Under the pieces are notes generated by a model. That model was not told the DNA's origin. It ran no database searches and was given only the letters and a program-made list of their open reading frames with translations. Shown in pieces: positions 11,160 through 20,277 of a DNA stretch of 64,000 nt. The translations under genes were made by a program, and so were the position numbers. Origin of the DNA: JAFNAG01 sp963824985 (GTDB lineage Bacteria > Acidobacteriota > UBA6911); assembly GCA_963824985.1 (NCBI GenBank), contig CAWGRQ010000024.1, positions 124,001-188,000 of the forward strand, in the 5' to 3' direction. How positions within the stretch are numbered: position 1 is the stretch's first letter; each line of letters starts with the position of its first letter.

Positions 11160-12205
11160 TTCTTGCGCAGTTTGGCCTGGACCTCGGCCAATTTCAGCAG
11201 CAGTGCCTCCAGCCGCTTCAGGTATTCTTCTTCGGTCATTTCGTCCTTGGCCGATTTCAGGATTTCTATCTGCTTTTCCAGAGCCTGCGCCTCCCGTGCG
11301 AGCGCCTGTCCTTCAGGGCTCCCATCGCCGAGCAGGAGCGGCGACCCGCGATCCAGGTAGGAGGCTCGGGACAACTGGCGGCTGCTGGTCCCGGATTCGT
11401 TCAGGGTAAGCCACGGCTCTTCCCCGTTGTCGCTCATCACGGGATGCTCGGTCTGCAGGCTCCCCTCCCGGGTGTAATACTCTTCGACTTTGCGCGCCGC
11501 ATAGGCAAACGCTTCAAGGATGGAAACCCGTCCGTTTTTGTCGACATCGGCATTGTTGTTCACCAGGGCATCGATGAAGAAACGGCCCAGACGGGTCAGG
11601 TTTTTCTCATTCCCGCTCTTGGTGGCTGAAACCACGATCCGGCCCTTCCCCTCCAAGGCTTCCAGGCTCGCGCCGCTGCAGTTGGTGGCGTTGACCACCA
11701 CATAACGCTGAGCCGGGATCGAATAGATTATGGCTGCCAGCTCTTCAGAGTTTGGATCGGGGCCGACCAGGTTTAACTTGTATCCCTTCCCATCCGAATC
11801 CCCGTGACCCTGCAGAAAAACGAACACCAGGTCGTCTCGGCCGGCCCGGCCCGCGATGGCCTTGCATACCGTTTCGAGGTTCGCCCGCGTGGATTGGTAC
11901 TGGATGTGCGCCGTGTCGAGCTCCGGGCTGTCAAACAGCGCGAAGACCTGGCCGGAAGGAAATCCGAGCGTGCCTTCGAGCACTTCGCGCAGGTCGACCA
12001 GTTCCTTCAGGTACTGTTTCTGCAGTTCCGGGTCCCCGCTGATTCCGCTCACGAGAATTGCCCAGCGCGGGTCGCGCGCCGGCGCATTCTGCGCCCATGG
12101 AGCACGAGTCCCCTCCGGCGCGGTGACGCCTGCCAACGGCGTCAGCAGACCCAGAAGGCAAATCAGCCCTGCGGTTCGACGTCTGACGGCTCTTTGGGTC
12201 TTCAT
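11156..12205 (-). CDS. Exported caspase-like (clan CD) protein with EF-hand loop
   Basis: 349 residues from the ATG at 12205, which overlaps the upstream stop (ATGA); a start ten codons earlier would lie inside that gene. A signal peptide (GLICLLGLLTPLAGVTA) leads to a caspase-hemoglobinase fold: strand-then-His-Gly in VFVFLQGHGD (His 134) and strand-then-Cys in YVVVNATNCSGAS (Cys 176), the catalytic dyad positions of clan CD peptidases. At residues 220-231 there is a perfect EF-hand loop, DVDKNGRVSILE, suggesting calcium dependence as in metacaspases. The C-terminal 60 residues are a charged helix, probably a coiled coil. It is coupled to the VWA gene before it and the gluzincin gene after it. 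Activity is inferred from motifs only. Confidence 0.82.
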   Translation of the reverse strand: MKTQRAVRRRTAGLICLLGLLTPLAGVTAPEGTRAPWAQNAPARDPRWAILVSGISGDPELQKQYLKELVDLREVLEGTLGFPSGQVFALFDSPELDTAHIQYQSTRANLETVCKAIAGRAGRDDLVFVFLQGHGDSDGKGYKLNLVGPDPNSEELAAIIYSIPAQRYVVVNATNCSGASLEALEGKGRIVVSATKSGNEKNLTRLGRFFIDALVNNNADVDKNGRVSILEAFAYAARKVEEYYTREGSLQTEHPVMSDNGEEPWLTLNESGTSSRQLSRASYLDRGSPLLLGDGSPEGQALAREAQALEKQIEILKSAKDEMTEEEYLKRLEALLLKLAEVQAKLRKK

Positions 12206-14496
12206 GCGAGCCCCTTGCGTTTTCTCAGAATCCACTCCGTTGAGATTGCCGCCACCATGAGCAGAAACAGGATCGGCATGTCCCAGAGTTCCTTTTCTTC
12301 GAGGCGCGAGGCTCCGGCGTCCGAGAAGGAAATATCCTCGGGCAGCGTTTGCGCATCGTCGGGTGTGTAATAGCGTCCGCCCGTATCCGCCGCCAGCTTT
12401 TTCAGGAGTCCCGCATTCAGGGCCGCATTGTGGTATTCCTCGGCGGACTCGGCGATGCGGAAACTGGCGTGCGCCGTCCCTACGCTTCGATTGCCGAGCA
12501 GGGCCTCGGCGGTGATTTCATACAGGCCCTCTTCCCGGGGCTTGAAGGTCCCCGAATACTGCCCTTCCTTGCTGAGGTCCCAAAGCAGCGGCACCGTCGA
12601 TGTTTCTCCGGACGGCGCTTTTACCGTAGCCTGAACATGGGCGTTGTTCAGGCGCATGAATGACTCGTCGTTCACTTCAGAGCGCAGAATGACGGCCTCC
12701 TCCATAGAGTAGGAGTGTTTGTCGGTCTCGAGATTGACCTGATCCGGCGCATCGCTGACCAGCCAGCGCAGCATCTGCTTCCAGAACAGTTCGTGAAAAT
12801 TGTCACGGGAATCGAGACCCATCCGCCACCGCCAGGTGGAATCGGTCATCAATGCCATGGACTTGCCGCGGCCGAAGCGCTGGAAGGCCAGCAGGGCGGG
12901 ATTCTGACCATTGACATCCCGAGCGGAAGACCGGATCAGCACGGTGGCGCCGGGTTTCGAGCCGCCGGTTGGATTGAATCCGATCAGCGAAGGTGCGGCG
13001 GCCCATTTCTTCATGTTTTCCGCCTCGTCGGCCGTAAGCCGGGTCGCAGGATGGACGGAACCGTAATCCGTCAACTCGGCTTTGAATTCACCATCCTCAT
13101 AGTGAGGCATGCCGTCCCCACTCCGTGATGGCCGCAGGGTAACGGGCAAGACATCCTCAAGTGGGGTATTGATGTAGCCCCCCGATGCGAATGAATTCTG
13201 CCCTCCGAGCACGAGCAGGCCGCCGCCGCGCTGGCTCACGAAATCGGAAATCAGCCGCAGCTGGTCAAAAGTAAAATAGCTGGCTTCGATACTGCCGAGG
13301 ATGATCCCTTTGTATTTGAACAATTCGGACTTTTCAACCGGGAAGCCCTTTTCGAGAACGGCCGGAGATTCGATCCCCTGGCGGAAGAGCTTGGCGTCCG
13401 CCTGCCGGAGCAGGGTCACCAGGTGCAGGTTTCTGTCATCCTGGAGGGCGCGCCACAGGAACGCATATGTCCAGCGGGGGGCTCCCTCGGTGTACAACAC
13501 CTGGGGATGTTCTTCCTCCACACGTACCAAAACGTTCTGATCGTTATTTTCTGAAACCACTTCATCCTGGAAGGGTTCAACCCGAAACGAAAATAGAGTC
13601 GATCCCGCCGCGCCGCTGCTGAAATGCACCTGAAAGGTCTTAACTTCTTCGTCGCTTCCCAGAACAATTTCCTGACTGTGGACCAGGCGGTCCCGCTCTT
13701 TGACGAGAAGACGCGTTTTCCGGCCGGCGTACCCCTTGGAGCGCACCGCAACATCCGCCTCGATCATGGTATCGGTAAGCACCTTCCGCGGCGTTGTGAC
13801 GCGGAGGACTTCCGTGTCGCGGGCAAAAGAATCAGACCCGATGCCGACAGGAAAGACGGCGATATTGCGGGCGCGCAATTGGGCGGCCGCGGCCCCCAGA
13901 TCCGCGGAGTGATTGTCGGCCCCATCGGTAACCAGCACAATGCCCGAAATCGGGGCATTACCCAGCTCGCCCACGACCTGATCGAGGGTTCGGGCCAGGT
14001 CGGTTAGATTCCCGTGACGCGGTTGATCCTGAAATTTCTCCGCGCGTTCCGCCGATCCCGAAAAACGGAAAAACCGCACCTTGAACTTCTGCGCCAGGGC
14101 TTCGAGCAGGGGATTGGCATCCGAACGCAGCAGCCGCTTTTCGGCCTCGAGGCGTGATTCCCCACCCGAACCGTCCCGGATCTCCATGCTCTTGCTCAGA
14201 TCGTAGGCGACGGCAACAAAGCTTTTCTGGGGAATTACCGAGTGCAGGATGAGAACGGGCTGAAGGAAGATCGCGAGCAGGACGAGGAGAGGCACCGCCC
14301 GCAGGCCTGCCAGGATCAGCTGCCAGGAACGGGGGAATGAGCGCGCCCCGCGTCGGTAGAGGAGATAGGAGCCGGCAATCGCCAGAGCGGCAAGCACCAG
14401 CGTCACAGGAATCGGCCAGAGAGGACGCAGAGCAATCGTCCCCTTTTCAAAAAGGAAAGGCCGGTATTTAAAAAGAAAAACAAAAATGCCGGTCAT
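12202..14496 (-). CDS. VWA / class I glutamine amidotransferase-like membrane protein
   Basis: 764 residues, intact. Two TMs near the N-terminus (about 30-46 and 62-83), a VWA domain from about 92 with the MIDAS motif D-L-S-K-S, beta domains, then from about 400 an amidotransferase-like flavodoxin fold (KYKGIILGSIEAS...GGGLLVLGGQNSF) without the nucleophilic Cys, further Ig-like parts, and a C-terminal TM (MPILFLLMVAAIS). It resembles the BatA-like protein of the same cluster but is longer. It starts the coupled part of the cluster: its stop overlaps the caspase-like start. Predicted to be held in the inner membrane with a large periplasmic part. Function not established. Confidence 0.85.
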   Translation of the reverse strand: MTGIFVFLFKYRPFLFEKGTIALRPLWPIPVTLVLAALAIAGSYLLYRRGARSFPRSWQLILAGLRAVPLLVLLAIFLQPVLILHSVIPQKSFVAVAYDLSKSMEIRDGSGGESRLEAEKRLLRSDANPLLEALAQKFKVRFFRFSGSAERAEKFQDQPRHGNLTDLARTLDQVVGELGNAPISGIVLVTDGADNHSADLGAAAAQLRARNIAVFPVGIGSDSFARDTEVLRVTTPRKVLTDTMIEADVAVRSKGYAGRKTRLLVKERDRLVHSQEIVLGSDEEVKTFQVHFSSGAAGSTLFSFRVEPFQDEVVSENNDQNVLVRVEEEHPQVLYTEGAPRWTYAFLWRALQDDRNLHLVTLLRQADAKLFRQGIESPAVLEKGFPVEKSELFKYKGIILGSIEASYFTFDQLRLISDFVSQRGGGLLVLGGQNSFASGGYINTPLEDVLPVTLRPSRSGDGMPHYEDGEFKAELTDYGSVHPATRLTADEAENMKKWAAAPSLIGFNPTGGSKPGATVLIRSSARDVNGQNPALLAFQRFGRGKSMALMTDSTWRWRMGLDSRDNFHELFWKQMLRWLVSDAPDQVNLETDKHSYSMEEAVILRSEVNDESFMRLNNAHVQATVKAPSGETSTVPLLWDLSKEGQYSGTFKPREEGLYEITAEALLGNRSVGTAHASFRIAESAEEYHNAALNAGLLKKLAADTGGRYYTPDDAQTLPEDISFSDAGASRLEEKELWDMPILFLLMVAAISTEWILRKRKGLA

Positions 14497-14819
14497 GGAG
14501 CCACCCGCCGCATAAGTCCGTTCCGTCTATTCGTGGTTATCGCTTCCCTCCGGTCCCCAGAAGTGATTTGCGTTTTGGAAAGAAGCACCCCACCCCGAGC
14601 GCTGGATCACATCATTATGCCAGAAAGTGTCAATGCATCCGAAAGATCTCTCCGCTTACCGGTCCGCTCTGCCTAATATACGTTGCACGACCGGCGCCGT
14701 TCTATTTCATCTTGGGCAGCGCGCCCGCCGTCGAATCTCGAATCGTCAGGCAGTCCGGCAGTACCCGGGGCACTCCGGCGGGTTTGCCGCGATCGTCTGG
14801 GAGCCCAAGCTTAACAAGG
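14497..14819. other. Intergenic stretch, no gene found
   Basis: 323 bases between the M16-like gene and the VWA/amidotransferase gene, both on the minus strand. No convincing reading frame, tRNA or repeat. It should contain the promoter for the coupled cluster below, but I see no confident hexamers. Confidence 0.5.
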
Positions 14820-16178
14820 CTACCGTTTCAGCGCCTGGACGGTCCCGAGCACCTCAAGTTGCGGCTTCAGCGTGGCAGCCGGCCCACGCACGATCAGGAC
14901 CAGCCCGCCAGCCATGAGAAATCGTTTCGCGGCTTCCTTGACTGCGGCAGGAGTGCTTCGTTGAACGAACTCGGGAAATGTCGCCAGGTAGTTCATTCCA
15001 AGCCGGTACAGTTCGGCATCAAGAAGCGCGCCGCAAATGCCCTCGGTGGAGGTGATGGACTTGTTAAACTCCTCGATCCATTGGGCCTGCGCCTTTGACA
15101 CCTCTTCTGCGCTAACCCCGGAGGTCTTGATGGTCTCGACCGCGTCCAGGATCCGCTGGATCTCGCCGACAGCCTGATCCGCAGCTGCCTGCCCCTGGAC
15201 GAAGAAGGGTCCGTGCAGTCTCCTCCCCTCGGCCGCAACCGTCAGCAGCGAGGTGGGGAGGGCCCGGGTGAGCCGTTCCTGCAGGATGCGCACCGCCAGC
15301 ATCGACGCATAATACTGTGCTTCCCCGCGCCCCGGCCAGAGATTGCCGAGAATAAACTGGGCGCCGGGAGATCCGGGGTCGTCTTCAAGAAAAATATTGC
15401 GCGCGGCCGGCTCGCGAGGCGGAAGAAACGTGAAGGGAATCTCCTCATTTCGGACCCATACCCCCCAGATACGCCGGACCTTCTGCAACACCGTCTGGGC
15501 AGGCGCGGAACCCACAACCACCAGGGAGGCCTGATCGGGCGAAAAAAAGTGGCGATGGAAATAGCGCACATCGCCAATGAGGATATTCTGAATGGTCGCC
15601 AGCGAGCCGCGCAACGACCTCCCATACGTCGTGCCGCGGAATAATTCGCCTTCAAACAGGCTGCGGGCCCGTTGCCGGGCATCTTCCGGAGCCTGCAACT
15701 GCTTCATAAGCTCCGCTTTGGCCCGCGCGAGGTCGGCCTCCTCGAATTTCGCCTCACAGACGACCTGGAACAGCAACAGCAGGGACCGTTCGTAAGCGGC
15801 ACTGGGCACCTGCATCAGAATGCGAATTCCATCCCAGTCACAACGCGTCTCCAGGGTTGCCTTCAGATAGGTGAGCTCATCCTGTATGTCTTTGGTGGTT
15901 TTGTCCAATGTGGCTTTGGCCAGCATCCGGGAAGTGAGGTAGGCAACTCCCCCCTTGTTGGCCGGGTCGAAGGCGGAACCATAACGCACCACCAGTCCGA
16001 TCGTCATCGATTCGCCGAGGTATGGGGTCGAGGCTACATAGGCCTGCAAATCGTTGAGCAGCCTGTCCGATGACAATTCCGGCAATACCAGCGAAGCATG
16101 GACTGGCGCGATATCCATGGCAGGCATTAGGGCAAGCAGGGAAATAAAAAGGAAACTCGGGACGGTTTTGGTCGTCAT
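14820..16178 (-). CDS. M16-family zinc peptidase homologue lacking the HxxEH motif
   Basis: 452 residues from the ATG at 16178, which follows an AGGG-type site and begins with a clear signal peptide (FLFISLLALMPAMDIAPVHA); a frame open further upstream is ignored. The two-domain M16 pattern is visible: GLVVRYGSAFDPANKGGVAYLTSRML in the first half (where active members have HxxEH, here Y-L-T-S-R), DVRYFHRHFFSPDQASLVVVG in the middle, and a second M16 C-like lobe. With both metal histidines missing this is a catalytically dead subunit of the kind that normally pairs with an active M16 protein. No active partner is in the window. Likely periplasmic. Confidence 0.8.
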   Translation of the reverse strand: MTTKTVPSFLFISLLALMPAMDIAPVHASLVLPELSSDRLLNDLQAYVASTPYLGESMTIGLVVRYGSAFDPANKGGVAYLTSRMLAKATLDKTTKDIQDELTYLKATLETRCDWDGIRILMQVPSAAYERSLLLLFQVVCEAKFEEADLARAKAELMKQLQAPEDARQRARSLFEGELFRGTTYGRSLRGSLATIQNILIGDVRYFHRHFFSPDQASLVVVGSAPAQTVLQKVRRIWGVWVRNEEIPFTFLPPREPAARNIFLEDDPGSPGAQFILGNLWPGRGEAQYYASMLAVRILQERLTRALPTSLLTVAAEGRRLHGPFFVQGQAAADQAVGEIQRILDAVETIKTSGVSAEEVSKAQAQWIEEFNKSITSTEGICGALLDAELYRLGMNYLATFPEFVQRSTPAAVKEAAKRFLMAGGLVLIVRGPAATLKPQLEVLGTVQALKR

Positions 16179-16402
16179 TCTTGTTACCCTGATAGAGTGG
16201 CCGAAAATACGATCTGAAGATTGAAGGCTATCACATCCGGCAGGGGACCGACAAGGCAACCCGGAAAGCCGCTCGGATCTGATATAATCGGGGCGGGTGA
16301 CATCGAGCCGATCCGGCCCCATGTCACCTGGCGCCGCCGGGCGCGCATCATTCCCGGGCAGCGGCCTGGAGGCCGGCCCCTTCGATGAGGAATAGGGAAA
16401 TC

Positions 16403-17465
16403 ATGAATAAGCGGATACTCTTTCTTGTGGCGGCTTTCTCGATCCTGGTCACACACGGCCAAACCCAAACCAAGACTTCCAAGCCGGCCAAAAGCGCCCA
16501 GGCCGCCAAGGTTGCTTCAGGGGAAGCCCTTTCGGAAATGGTGCTTCAGGGTAAGATCCCTGAAGCAGTCCGGTTGGCTTCCAAGTCGCCGGCCACAGCC
16601 GGAGAAGCCCTGAACAAACTGATGGCCTCCGCCGATGCGCAGATCGCCCTGCGAAAACACACCAACGCCCAGGAAACGCTTGAAGCGGCGCAGAAATTCC
16701 TTGAGGCCTGTGACAAGGCTCGCGGTTTCAAAGACCTCCCGCGCGAGGCACTCCGCGGCCGCCAATTTCGGCTGCAGGGGATACAGCTCAGCAACGAAAA
16801 GGATTTCGCCAAGGCCGAGGCCTTTCTCCGACAGGCCTTGCAGGTCAGCAAGGAATTGAAGGACCCGGCTTTCGAGGCCGGCGTTCACAACAACCTGGGA
16901 TATGCCCTGGAAAATATGGATCTGATGGAAGAAGCGGCCAAGGAATATGAAACGGCAAGCAAGATGGCCGAGGAGCAAAAGGATAATCTGCGCGGCGGAC
17001 TATACAATTTCAACTGGGGCACGGTTCTGCGGAAACTGAAGCGCCTGGAACCCGCCCTGGCAGCCTTCAACCGGGCCGCCGATCAGAATAAGGCCGCCGG
17101 TCAGACGGATATCGAAGCCCGGGCCATTCTGATGCAGGCCGTGGTGACGGGCGCGATTGACTCGCACAGTCTCCGGAGCCACGGCCCTTTTCCAAAAGGC
17201 CGGGGCCATGTTCGAAAAACTGGGCGACGCTCAGAACACCGGGTGGAGCTACTATCTCCTCGGCGATCATATTGCCTACAACATGGATTTCCATGCCGCC
17301 ACGGGATTCGGAGAAAAGGCGCTTCCCTTCCTTGTTAAGGCGAACGACAAAGCCGGACTCTTGCGCTGTTACCGGTTTTTGTCCGACATGTACGGCCGCC
17401 AGGGCGATATCCCCAATTCGGAAAAAAATAAAAAACTGGCAGATGAACTTCAAGCCAAAAAGTAA
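16403..17465 (+). CDS. Secreted TPR protein, one frameshift
   Basis: Start chosen at ATG 16403 after AGGAATAGGG, giving a signal peptide (RILFLVAAFSILVTHGQTQ). Helical TPR units follow, for example RQFRLQGIQLSNEKDFAKAE, FEAGVHNNLGYALENMDLME and GGLYNFNWGTVLRKLKRLEP. The reading leaves this frame between about 17150 and 17190 and continues in the next one as ATALFQKAGAMFEKLGDAQN to a stop at 17465 (about 350 residues in all). The first frame by itself would end in an unrelated Arg-rich tail. Role unknown; it is divergent from the M16-like gene. Confidence 0.7.
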
Positions 17466-17588
17466 GAGAATGCCGGTCTGCGGCGCGCCGGATAGCGGAG
17501 ACCCTCGTCGTCGGCATCATCCCGTCCCGGTGTGTACGATCAGGTACCGTGACCGGAGCCAACGCGCCCCAAAACCAGGGAGGCGGTC

Positions 17589-18111
17589 ATGACCGTGTTC
17601 ACTTCGGAAATCAAACGCCCCGCGCGGCCTGTAACCCTTTACCTCGCGCTGGCGGTCGCTGCCGTGGCCGTGGTAGCGCTCGTCCTGATCATCCGTTATC
17701 AAAAAAATCATCCCGCTCCCGCCAGCAGCGGACCGATTGTCGTCCCCGGCATGCTGCACCCCGGCGATCCGGATTTCGAGGCCTACAAGGACAAGGTCCG
17801 CATCGAGGATGTCAAGGCATACATCGGCTTCAATTTCGCCGGCAACCGGTTTGCCGCCATCGACGGCATCATCTCCAACGAGGGGAGCCGCAAACTCGAA
17901 GCGGTGGAGATGCACATCACTCTGTACGACGTGTACGGCAAATTGTCCAAGGAGCGGACGGTCATCCCGCTGCGTCCCGGGATTGGGCTCCAAAAGGGCC
18001 CGATGGAGCCTCTGGAAAAGCGCACTTTCTCCGCGAGTATCGAGTCGGTCGAGCAACTGTGGAATCCCAAAACGGGTCGAGATCGAAATAACCGGCTTGA
18101 AATACAAATGA
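17589..18111 (+). CDS. Small membrane-anchored protein with FxLyD/DUF2393-like domain
   Basis: About 173 residues: one TM at 16-37 (VTLYLALAVAAVAVVALVLI), then a compact beta domain of the kind that describes modification of a long-chain transport or envelope protein (VKAYIGFNFAGNRFAAIDGI, EAVEMHITLYDVYGKL). Near 18070 an AAAA run shifts the frame; reading past it gives the expected ending RVEIEITGLKYK and a TGA at 18109-18111 that overlaps the next ATG (ATGA). Without that correction the frame would run on into the next gene, a false fusion. Family placement is tentative; function unknown. Confidence 0.6.
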
Positions 18112-20238
18112 TACCGCAGTCTCGAAAGTGGATTCTCCTGCTTTGCGCCATCGCCGCCTCATGTGGACAGCGCCCCATACCTCCCGATGCTGTGGCAACC
18201 AATCTCCTGTACGCCGAAATCATAAAACGCGAGGACACCCGCAGCCTGGGACAGGATGATTTCTTCCCCGCCCATTTGAGTGATTCCTCGCGGCCGGCGG
18301 TCCAGGCACGGTGCGCCGTGGCGCTGGGTCGCATTGGAAGCCCGCAGGCCCTTCCCTGGCTCTACGAGGCGCTCAGCGCGCCGTATGTTTCCGGTCCGGG
18401 CCGCAGCTGCTTTCGCTCTGGGAGAGATCGAGGATCGCGACTTGTTAAGGAATGAAGGCAGGCACGCGGATCCCCCGGCCGCCCGGAATCTGTGGCCGCT
18501 GCTGCGCGATCCTTCGAATGCCGTACGCCTGCGGGCGGTTGAGGCGCTGGGTAAGATCGGACAGGGGACGGATGCGCTGGAGATCATCCGCAGCCTCGGA
18601 AATCCATCCTATGCGGGCACGCCGGCGCAACGAGTGTTTTTGGGACACGTGATCACGGCGCTCATGCGGCTCGACAGTACTGCCGCACGATCCCTGTTTG
18701 AGTGGCTCGCAAGGACAGGGGATCCGGAACTGCAATGGCGCGTCGCGAACGCCATCTACCGGATGCGCGACCGGGGGGCACGCTCCATCCTCCTGGATCT
18801 GTTGCGGAGCCCCAACCCGGAGGTAAAGGCACACGCCGCGCGCGCGCTGGGCATCTGCGGCGACCCGGATCTGGCCATGGTTCTGGCTCCGCTGATCGTC
18901 CCGGCCGATCCGGCGAGCGGACGCGATCTGCCGTTGTCGGTGCGCGTGTCCGCACTGCAGGCCCTGGTAAATCTCGAGGCCGTTTCGGCAGCGCCGGCCA
19001 TCGAGGCGGCGCTGGGTGCGGCCCCGATCCTCTCCTCCAATCCCGATCAGGTCAATTTTGCGGTGCTGGCCGCGAGCGCCCTCGGCAGCCTCAAGGCGAC
19101 GCAGAGCATCGGAACCCTGCAGACATTGACCTCCATTGCCGGCCCGGTCGCAGACAGCGCCGTGGTTGCCATGGCCAGGCTGTTGCGCGAAGATCCGGAA
19201 CAGTTTTACCGGCGGGTTTCCAAAGCGCGTTTCGACACCCCAGCGAGGCTTCGCTCCTGGGCGGCCGCCCTGGGTGAACTGACGGGGGAAAGGGCCGAAC
19301 GCGAATTGCGGGACATGCTGAATCATTCCGGCGGCGACACCCCGGCCACCGAGAATTTTTTGGCCCTCCCTTCGATCCTGCGCGGACTGGCGCGCCATCG
19401 CCCCCCCGATCTGCAGGCGATACTTGCCCGCTATCTCGCCTTCCATGACGGCGCCACGGTGCGTGCGGCACTGTCGGCGTTTCAGCCCGTGGCCGGCGAC
19501 GCCGCCCCATGGGCGCCCTTCCTCCACGCCTATGCCGAAGGAGCCCTCGAGCCTGATCTGGAAACCCGCGTTGCCCTGATCGACCGGCTGGAACCCTGGG
19601 TAAATGCCGCCGAGGTTCGGTCGCTGCTTCGAACCGCGCTTGGGGACCGCCAGCGCAACGTCCGGATCGCGGCCGGACGGCTGCTGCGATCCGGCGGCGC
19701 CACTGACGTCCCCGATGATCCGGGGATCTCGGCCACTCAGGCAACCGATTTTACCTATGTGCGGGCCGCCTCCACCCGCCGCGATCGCACCATTGCCATC
19801 CTGGAAACCGTCCGCGGCAACATCGAAATCGAGCTCTTCCGTGAAGATGCCCCGCTGACGGTTGCCAATTTCACCTCGCTGGCACAGCGGGGTTTCTACG
19901 ACGGGCTCACTTTCATGCGGGTCGTCCCTTATTTCGTAATTCAGGGCGGCGACCCGAGGAACGATCAGGAAGGCGGTCCGGGATATGCCATCCGGTGCGA
20001 AATCAACATGCGCCCCTTCCTGCGCGGCTCGGTGGGGATGGCCCTGGCCGGGAAAGACACCGGGGGAAGCCAGTTCTTTATCAGCTTGTCGCCCCAGCCG
20101 CACCTGGACGGCGGGTACACCTGTTTCGGGCAGGTGATCGGCGGCATGTCAGTCGCGGAACGCATGGTCGCGGGTGACCGTATTTCGAGAGTGCGCATCC
20201 GGGAAGAGGTCTCCTTTCTCGACTATCGAGACTGGTAA
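18108..20238 (+). CDS. HEAT-repeat lipoprotein fused to cyclophilin-type prolyl isomerase, one frameshift
   Basis: Starts at the ATG overlapping the previous stop. The N-terminus has a lipoprotein signal (WILLLCAIAASC, lipobox I-A-A-S-C). HEAT/PBS-type helical repeats fill about residues 50-540 (ARCAVALGRIGSPQALPWLY, VRLRAVEALGKIGQG, VKAHAARALGICGDP). The last 170 residues are a cyclophilin: LETVRGNIEIELFREDAPLT, FVIQGGDPRND, GMALAGKDTGGSQFFIS. One frameshift lies near 18385, between ALPWLYEALSA and VRAAAAFALGEIEDRD. About 710 residues in all. Expected to sit on an envelope membrane as a folding factor with a large protein-binding arm. The gene precedes mpl by 39 bases. Confidence 0.82.
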
Positions 20239-20277
20239 TCCCGATGCCCCCCACGTTGTCTGAACCGCAGGAGCGCC

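Noticed and set aside
9252..11360. A 702-codon plus-strand open frame opposite the TPR gluzincin gene
   Set aside because: Antisense to a gene with TPRs and a protease motif; its translation has no domain pattern. Long antisense frames are expected at this GC content.
17589..18455. A single 288-residue fusion of the small membrane protein and the lipoprotein start
   Set aside because: Produced by one extra A in an AAAA run near 18070; the corrected reading gives a normal end and an ATGA overlap with the next gene.
18445..20103. A 552-codon minus-strand open frame opposite the HEAT-cyclophilin gene
   Set aside because: Antisense shadow; the plus strand carries unmistakable cyclophilin motifs.
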